From positions 1 through 23,852 of the forward strand of contig QEYB01001016.1 of the NCBI GenBank assembly GCA_017562135.1: DNA of 23,852 bases, read 5' to 3'. A program made the position numbers and the translations under genes. The stretch is from Dipylidium caninum (Eukaryota > Platyhelminthes > Cestoda > Cyclophyllidea > Dipylidiidae). Position 1 is the stretch's first letter; each line of letters starts with the position of its first letter. Shown here piece by piece: positions 19,039-23,852 of this stretch. The notes beneath the pieces were generated by a model, which saw only the letters and a program-made list of their open reading frames with translations, searched no databases and had not been told where the DNA came from.

Positions 19039-19959
19039 GCATTCACCACTACGACGTGGCGTCCTCGTGTTAGCATCCAGTCACTTGGTCACATGGCGTG
19101 ATTGACGCACATCGGCCACATCACCCACGTACACGTGGTGCAACTGCCGCACATTGCGAATGCGGCCCCCGTCGCACGAGTCTGGTAGTTGCCGGCTGCC
19201 TTCAAGTGCGAAGGGGGATTCTGATGAAAAAAATTTGATATACTCGGAGATTAGCCATCATATGAGGGACGCAAATAAACACTGCTGAAAAAGGACTATG
19301 ACAATCTGCTTCATGCACTGTCGAGCAAGTGGGAAACCATTCATTGGTAAGTAGCTTGAATAGGGAAGAGGGAGGGGCTGCCCCACCAGGACTGCGCCAA
19401 CTCTACTTCCTCACCTCACTCAAATCACGGACAGGAATAAAGTACCTTTGCCGACTCCTCCTTCACTTCATCCAACCTCACCGCCCACTCCCCGTGAAAA
19501 AAGATGCCCTGATTACTGCCTTCTTCATCATATCCCTTTCTCTCTCCCCGTCTCTCCTCCTCACATCAAAAATGCCTGTCATTGCAAGCCCTCTTCTTCC
19601 TCCGCCACTCTGGCTCCTCACCACCTCTTCGAAACCCTGCCAACACCGCCTCTGTGTTGCCTGTGTCAAGAGGAAGAGATCATGAAATACCAGTCTCTTT
19701 CCTCTCCGAGAGTCTCGTCTCAACACTTCCACCACCACCGGCTCCTCTCACCTGCAATGCGTCTCCATAGTCATCACCCTTCTCCTACCACCCACTCTCA
19801 CGATATGCTTCACACATTGGGCACTTCAATGCAAAAAACACCTCATTTTGTCAGTGCCACAAGCAAATCGGCGTGTCGCCAATTCAACATGGTGCGATAA
19901 ACCCCTCAACCTCATCATTCACCACTCACCACTCGGCCTACTCGGATGTGCAACCTCTT
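19039..19959. other. Spacer; C-rich and pyrimidine-rich, no gene called
   Basis: The first 100 bases are the diverged counterpart of 17361-17461. From 19390 the plus strand is strongly C- and T-rich. The frames at 19329-19685 (118 codons) and 19448-19900 (150 codons) are rich in Ser, Pro, His and Leu, as any C/T-rich strand gives in translation, so I do not call them genes. Confidence 0.4.
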
Positions 19960-20960
19960 TCATCGACCTTCAACTCACATCCACAATCCTCGCTCGTCCT
20001 CCCTCGTCCTCATTCGACTACTTTCGCCACTTTCGGTCCCATTCTCCCTCGGTCAGTGCAATGACGGGACCGGGGGCACTGGCCTCTCGCCACCACACCG
20101 CAGCAGTAAATTCGTTATACGCCTCTTTGCGCGCCCAAGGTGGCCGAGAGGTGCCCGAGAAGCCAACAATGAGAGAAAGTGTGAAAGTGTGAACGGGTGA
20201 ATGTGAGTGACAGAGGAAGGGATGGGGGAATGGGGATGTGGGGTATGGGGGAAGATCATTGGACCGCAGAGCGATTCGAGCCCGCACCTCATTTTTGGTG
20301 CTATTCGCGCCTCTTTCCACTCTGTTCTATCACACTGCAGGCGTTGACGTGGCACACGAGACGTGAATGTCTTCACCACATCCACCAAGTCTCATTTCAC
20401 TCACGCTCCTCTCCCTCTCGCACGCGCGCACACACACAGCAGCATGGAACTCGGAGTTGTCTCGACAACGGTCGAGCATTTCTTCTCCTCCTCACTCAAC
20501 TCATCGACAGTGTGGAGCTCCGCCCTGCTTGGCGAGGAGGAGTGCACTGACCACATTCAGCTTCAGGTGCTGCAGTGTTTCATTCCGATAAACCCATTTA
20601 GTCGTCACCCACTTTGACTGGCCTGCATAACATCATTGTGAACATCTCCGTGGGTGGGAGAGGAAGGCGACGGAGCGACATTAGTGCAGCAGTCTAAGCG
20701 GAAGCCAATTACAGTGTCCGTGTGAGGCGTAGCCGCGGAGCACGGAGGTAGGAAACGACCACCATGTGTTGGAGGACGGAGCCTCGTGACACCTCAGTGT
20801 GAGACCCACAAATGCACCACTGTTTCCCCTCGCCTCCTGTCGCCTTCAGTATTATTGTCTCTCTTCTCTCGAAACCTGTCTCACCATCGCCCACCTTTGG
20901 CAAAGCGGAGCATAAAGGGAAAGAAAGGGGAAGAAGAGAAGGAAGAAGGAGAAGGAGAAG
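19960..20960 (+). repeat. Diverged direct repeat D, copy 2
   Basis: Collinear with 9590-10560. Relative to copy 1 it has about 70-90 extra bases at roughly 20200-20290, which hold a G-quadruplex motif and a CGATTCGAGCC stretch, and its terminal purine tract is three times longer. The flanks differ: copy 1 is followed within 300 bases by inverted B, while copy 2 is followed by about 1.7 kb and then C-B'. Confidence 0.65.
20219..20251 (+). other. Canonical G-quadruplex motif
   Basis: Five G runs (3, 5, 4, 4 and 5 bases at 20219, 20224, 20232, 20240 and 20247) are separated by loops of two to four bases. This fits the standard G3+N1-7 rule with one run to spare. It lies in the part of repeat D copy 2 that copy 1 lacks. 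Confidence 0.85.
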
Positions 20961-21097
20961 GAGGAGAGAGAAGAAGAGAAGAAAAGAAGAATGAGCAGGA
21001 GGAGAGGAGGGGAGGAGAGAAGGAGGTGAAAAGAGGAGGAGAAGGAGACAAAAAGGAGGGGAGAGGAGGAAGAGAGAAAGTAGAAGGAAAGGAAGAG
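20914..21097 (+). repeat. 184-base polypurine tract
   Basis: Almost purely A and G, with only a handful of pyrimidines (TGAGC near 20991, GGTG near 21025, GACA near 21048, GTAG near 21080). GGAGAAGGAGAAGGAGGAG and related units are present but no fixed period holds. Such tracts can form triplex (H-DNA) and stall polymerases. The 106-codon frame across it (20786-21106) is a Glu/Lys/Arg/Gly translation of the tract and is not called as a gene. Confidence 0.9.
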
Positions 21098-21210
21098 CCG
21101 TTTTAGCACAAACTCCTCCTGGAGGGAGTCAGGTGCGAGTGAAGGTAAGCGGCGAGTGGTTCTGAGAAAAAGGCGGCCGGTGTCGACCAACTCACACACG
21201 GTGTGCGAGC

Positions 21211-21432
21211 ATGGCGTACTACTCGCGCGCTCTCAAGTGGGATACATTTTGTCCACAACGCATTTATATGCCTGCTTGCACGCACACTCATTCATACTTT
21301 GCAGACCAGCAACCATCGTTGTTTAGCTATGGGCACGTCTCCTCCGATCACAGCGGGCGTCAGCCTCAGCCATTTCTCCCTTCATCCTGTCTCGTGCCAC
21401 CGCCCTCCACGCTGCCTCTCCTTCTCCCCTAA
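21211..21432 (+). CDS. Possible first exon or short gene, unidentified
   Basis: An ATG in good context (GCGAGCATGG) opens 73 codons: MAYYSRALKWDTFCPQRIYM, then HSYFADQQPSLFSYGHVSSD, ending in a Pro/Leu-rich translation of a C/T-rich stretch that looks intronic. A CATATCTCCAG acceptor-like site ends at 21516. Beyond it one frame runs to 21663 and another (from 21536) to 21805, the latter with AENAVKWEGRWDDGGMTAFN. A two-exon gene is possible, but I cannot show the joining frame and do not recognise the product. Confidence 0.22.
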   Translation: MAYYSRALKWDTFCPQRIYMPACTHTHSYFADQQPSLFSYGHVSSDHSGRQPQPFLPSSCLVPPPSTLPLLLP

Positions 21433-21535
21433 TTGGCTCTGCCTTCGGAGTCCAATGAGACTGCGTTTCCACCTTTGACTCGCTTCTTCTGCCTAATCAC
21501 TATTTCATATCTCCAGATCGCTCAGTCGCTCAGTC

Positions 21536-21805
21536 GTGGTCCTGACAGTGGTGCGAGGAGTTGCCAGGCGGGCTTTTTCTTTTGCATTCGTCTACAATTC
21601 GGATCCTGCATACCGCCCTATTTTGCACATCAACATCAACAGCTCAACTTCGGCCAAAGCTGAAAACGCTGTCAAATGGGAGGGCCGTTGGGATGATGGG
21701 GGCATGACCGCTTTTAACCATGACTCGTCCTGCAAATTCACTCAACCCTTGGAGTGGATGGCCTTGGCGTACATGCGGAGCACAAACTGCTCTCTTGCTC
21801 GGTGA
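21536..21805 (+). CDS. Possible downstream exon, unidentified
   Basis: 89 codons open to a stop at 21805, with VYNSDPAYRPILHININSS then KWEGRWDDGGMTAFNHDSS. Its composition is balanced and unlike the low-complexity frames around 19.5-21.1 kb. It follows a pyrimidine-rich stretch and CTCCAG at 21511-21516. No domain is recognised and its length is too small to judge. Confidence 0.2.
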   Translation: MVLTVVRGVARRAFSFAFVYNSDPAYRPILHININSSTSAKAENAVKWEGRWDDGGMTAFNHDSSCKFTQPLEWMALAYMRSTNCSLAR

Positions 21806-22079
21806 AGGCGCGGTACTGCAAAGCAAACAGCGAACATTGGCGTCTGATCTCCGCCATGTCCATTCCGCAGCCTGCTTCGTCGTAGTTTAACGCAACCCAA
21901 GGGTGGAAAGGGGCCTGGCGGTTCGAAAATTCCTTCTCTTGATCGCTTTTTGAAGTGGTCGACGTGACACCTGCTTGATTTCTCTTACGCACTTCTAAAT
22001 TCGGCTTCGGCAACTTGTCTGCCACTCTCCACACTTACAGCTGACAGCTTCGGCGTGTGAGGCGTGAAGGCGGTAGTGC

Positions 22080-22517
22080 GTGAGATCATGCATATTTCAT
22101 GTAGTAACAACTTCTATCCCTAATTGTCTTTTTGACACTGTCCCGTCTTTGCAAGGTGCGGTGAAGTTGCTTCCAGCAGGCAGCCTACAAAGAAGTGGGC
22201 AGCCTCGTCCTCTGCCAGTGAGCAGCCCCGAGCAGTGGGGGATTTTGAGCGAACTCGACCAAATGTCGTTATTGACAAAGGACGTGGTGAAGGTGAATTA
22301 CTCCGAAAAATCTTCGGGATTATATTTAACACGCGCTTTGTGGTCCATTTCCTTTAGTAAGAGCTCCTTAGTTCTCCATCGAGGGAGTGTTCATAAGGCG
22401 TTGAAGGCATCTTGGGCCAGTTTGTCAAAATGGGCTGAGACATGGCCCGACATTCGAAACACCTTACCACCAACATCGACGCTATTTTCCGGAGGGAGGA
22501 CGTCACACTGTGTGTGA
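22080..22517 (+). CDS. Open frame, unidentified
   Basis: 145 codons: AVKLLPAGSLQRSGQPRPLP, then LDQMSLLTKDVVKVNYSEKS, then KALKASWASLSKWAETWPD. The second half has the charge balance and leucine/lysine spacing of a helical soluble protein, but no motif is recognised. It lies between the possible exons at 21.2-21.8 kb and the C-B' repeat and has no second copy in the window for comparison. Confidence 0.18.
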   Translation: MRSCIFHVVTTSIPNCLFDTVPSLQGAVKLLPAGSLQRSGQPRPLPVSSPEQWGILSELDQMSLLTKDVVKVNYSEKSSGLYLTRALWSISFSKSSLVLHRGSVHKALKASWASLSKWAETWPDIRNTLPPTSTLFSGGRTSHCV

Positions 22518-22631
22518 GGGTGAGAAATGACTACATGACAAATTCCACTGCCCCTTCAATCGAATACGACAGCTTCCCCCACCCCCTCAGACACGTAGAC
22601 GGTTTCACTGAACGCCAAACCGTAGTTCCAA

Positions 22632-23264
22632 CTACTTCAGGTCTGAGAAGCATCGTGCTGCTTCATCGCGGTGGCAAGAGAAAACGAAGACCTCTGGTTT
22701 AGAGAAGTTTCCATCGGTAATGACAAAGGAGGAGGCCAATTCTTTTACAGAGGAGACGTAAAATGGGATTGAAATTACGAGGTAAATCAATGAAGGTGTC
22801 TGCGATTCCTGAAAGCTTGGCGTATGGTTTTGTGCTCCTATCTTTCTCTCGGTAAAATGCGTCCGTCGTGGTATGGCCGGTGAAACAGCAATGAACTCGT
22901 CCTCGGAAATGATTGTAGGCACCCACGTAATTGAGGCGTCGCTGACATCCAGCCTCTTCGCTCCGCCTCTGATTCTTGCTGCCATGCCCCTGCCTCTGCC
23001 CCCAGTGCGGCCGGCGCCGGTTCTTCTCGTTCCTCTCTCTGGTGTCTCTAACTCTCGGCCCCAAGTGCCAGTACAATGTGGAATCGGGGAATGTACATGC
23101 GCATGCTCTGTGCATACAGCTTGAAAATAGGAGAAAAGGGTCTTACGACTCGCATCGCCCCAATCACTCACCAGCTCACTCCCCTCATCACAGGCACTCT
23201 CCAGTCCGGCAATTCGCAGACTTGGAAGCAAGTGGACAACTGTGAGCCGAGACACTACTAGCAT
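22632..23264 (-). CDS. Open frame across segment C copy 2, unidentified
   Basis: 210 codons, the second longest in the window, including an Arg/Gly-rich stretch (RRTGAGRTGGRGRGMAARIR) followed by DASITWVPTIISEDEFIAVS. Copy 1 of C retains the Arg/Gly region in frame (TGAGRTGGRGRG) but shifts frame on either side, and in copy 2 a second frame (22699-23115) continues equally long. RGG-like repeats occur in RNA-binding proteins, but here they may simply translate a G+C-rich stretch. The product is unknown. Confidence 0.22.
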   Translation of the reverse strand: MLVVSRLTVVHLLPSLRIAGLESACDEGSELVSDWGDASRKTLFSYFQAVCTEHAHVHSPIPHCTGTWGRELETPERGTRRTGAGRTGGRGRGMAARIRGGAKRLDVSDASITWVPTIISEDEFIAVSPAIPRRTHFTERKIGAQNHTPSFQESQTPSLIYLVISIPFYVSSVKELASSFVITDGNFSKPEVFVFSCHRDEAARCFSDLK

Positions 23265-23500
23265 CTACTATAATATCTCGGCGAGTCTCAGCCTCTGGAT
23301 TCGTTGACTGATTTTTGCATTGCGGAATCCCACACCGACACGCATGAGAACGCTGCCTCGTTACATTCTCCGGAGGAACGTAGATGAGCGGGGCTGTTGA
23401 GAATGCAAAGAGGACGTTGCGGGTAGGAAGACTTCCCTGCTACTTTGACATAATTACAACGAGTGGAGGTGAGGAAACTTACATGAAGCACTACGGTCCA
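22700..23500 (+). repeat. Segment C, copy 2 (direct repeat of 11870-12640)
   Basis: Collinear with copy 1 from the TGACA at 22721 (11892 in copy 1) and probably some 20 bases earlier. It differs from copy 1 by roughly one single-base indel every 10-15 bases and few substitutions. It continues without a break into the second copy of B'. No inverted B arm lies to its left, so the inverted arrangement at 10850-13512 is not an obligatory part of the C-B' unit. Confidence 0.92.
23477..23482 (-). other. Splice-donor-like GTAAGT, second copy
   Basis: The counterpart of 12617-12622. The minus strand reads TGCTTCATGTAAGTTTCC, at the junction of B' and C. Confidence 0.3.
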
Positions 23501-23852
23501 GTGGACTGGGAACTCCTGAAGACGTCAACCGTTAAAGAAGTGAATCTGTAGATTTGGTCATCCTTCGGTTGCAAGTCGCAATGAAGGCATGTGTGAACCG
23601 TGCGTGTGGGTTGCAAAGCCTCCACGTCGACAGTGAGTGTGGGAATATGCTCATAGTAGAAGAAAAGCAGACTTACTTGCCAGAAGGGAAGTATTTGATA
23701 AGCGGGGTCATGAGGCGGCCTACCTGCCCCTTGGGAGAGGAATCATCTCCATTTTACGGGGGCCATATCCCTCCACGCCGCGGCGTGGTGCAGTCGAAGG
23801 GTGAACAAGGAGGCTTCCTCCTGGCCGACCACGCAATTCCGACCAACCACGC
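23501..23852 (+). repeat. Start of B', second direct copy (cut by window edge)
   Basis: Matches 12642-12990 in the same orientation: GTGGACTGGG, CACGTCGACAGTGAGTGTGG, CTGCCCCTTGGG and CCATATCCCTCCACGCCG. It stops only because the window ends, so the unit is at least 1.15 kb and probably about 1.6 kb long if it equals copy 1. Confidence 0.92.

Noticed and set aside
19221..19260. CTGATGA as a hammerhead ribozyme core
   Set aside because: No GAAA partner element, stem II or cleavage-site stem could be found around it.
19448..19900. 150-codon Ser/Pro/His-rich frame
   Set aside because: The strand is strongly C/T-biased here and yields such peptides in every frame. An adjacent frame (19329-19685) looks the same.
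20270..20330. Possible tRNA on the minus strand (GTGCGGGCTCGAATCGC resembles a T arm)
   Set aside because: The presumed T-stem halves do not pair, and no D arm, anticodon arm or acceptor stem could be assembled upstream.
20786..21106. 106-codon Glu/Lys/Arg-rich open frame
   Set aside because: It is the direct translation of the polypurine tract. Such a tract is open in all three frames of the purine strand by composition alone.
22502..22516. TCACAC-TGT-GTGTGA inverted repeat as an operator
   Set aside because: A six-base stem in a GT-rich stretch is common by chance, and no second site or gene start lies nearby.
1..23852. CRISPR array, bacterial operon or phage module
   Set aside because: No regularly spaced short repeats, no ribosome-binding-site-linked genes and no long frames. 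All repeats seen are long or isolated pairs.

Overview
The window looks like noncoding or intron-rich eukaryotic DNA. No open reading frame exceeds about 224 codons in 23.8 kb. There are no operon-like gene runs, and I see no ribosomal or tRNA gene and no recognisable domain on either strand. It does contain simple repeats ((CT)n, poly-T, a 184-base polypurine tract, a G-quadruplex motif) and several textbook-like splice signals (GTAAGT donors, pyrimidine-tract-CAG acceptors). G+C is near one half by eye and CpG is not depleted. I cannot name the organism. A parasitic-helminth or protist type genome is possible, but this is a guess from sequence texture. Every protein call is low confidence and no gene symbol is justified.

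The real content is a layered set of long repeats. (1) An outer inverted repeat: arm A' (1 to about 3540, running off the left edge) is the reverse complement of arm A (about 14100-17015). (2) A nested inverted repeat: B (about 10850-11730) and B' (about 12642-13512) flank a 0.9-kb centre, C. Weaker similarity continues outward on both sides to about 10600 and 13780, so A'...B-C-B'...A reads as one very large, asymmetric palindrome centred near 12.2 kb. Its left arm carries about 7 kb (3540-10600) that the right arm lacks. (3) A direct duplication: C plus the start of B' recurs at about 22700-23852 and runs off the right edge. (4) A diverged direct repeat, D (about 9590-10560 and 19960-20960). 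(5) An almost identical 78-80 bp inverted block (17462-17541 and 18961-19038) that ends exactly at a CAG. (6) Two copies, 248 bp apart, of a short element with a perfect 7-bp hairpin (18.66 and 18.91 kb).

The differences between copies matter. The two C-B' copies differ mainly by scattered single-base gains and losses. A' is about 20 percent longer than A because of insertions spread throughout. That pattern resembles uncorrected long-read sequence more than evolutionary divergence. The first 8 kb also lacks the simple repeats and longer frames seen later. Reading frames here are therefore probably broken by sequence error, and part of the palindrome may be an assembly artefact. D, by contrast, differs by many substitutions and looks like a truly old duplication.

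Possible coding pieces, none identified: 8672-9240 (two plausible frames, then a GTAAGT), 10856-11287 and 11163-11837 (opposite strands of B), 14950-15549, 17096-17461 (behind an acceptor-like site), 21211-21805 and 22632-23264. No coherent pathway or defence-type system can be supported. The repeat architecture, the acceptor-bounded block and the hairpin pair are the items most worth a second look.
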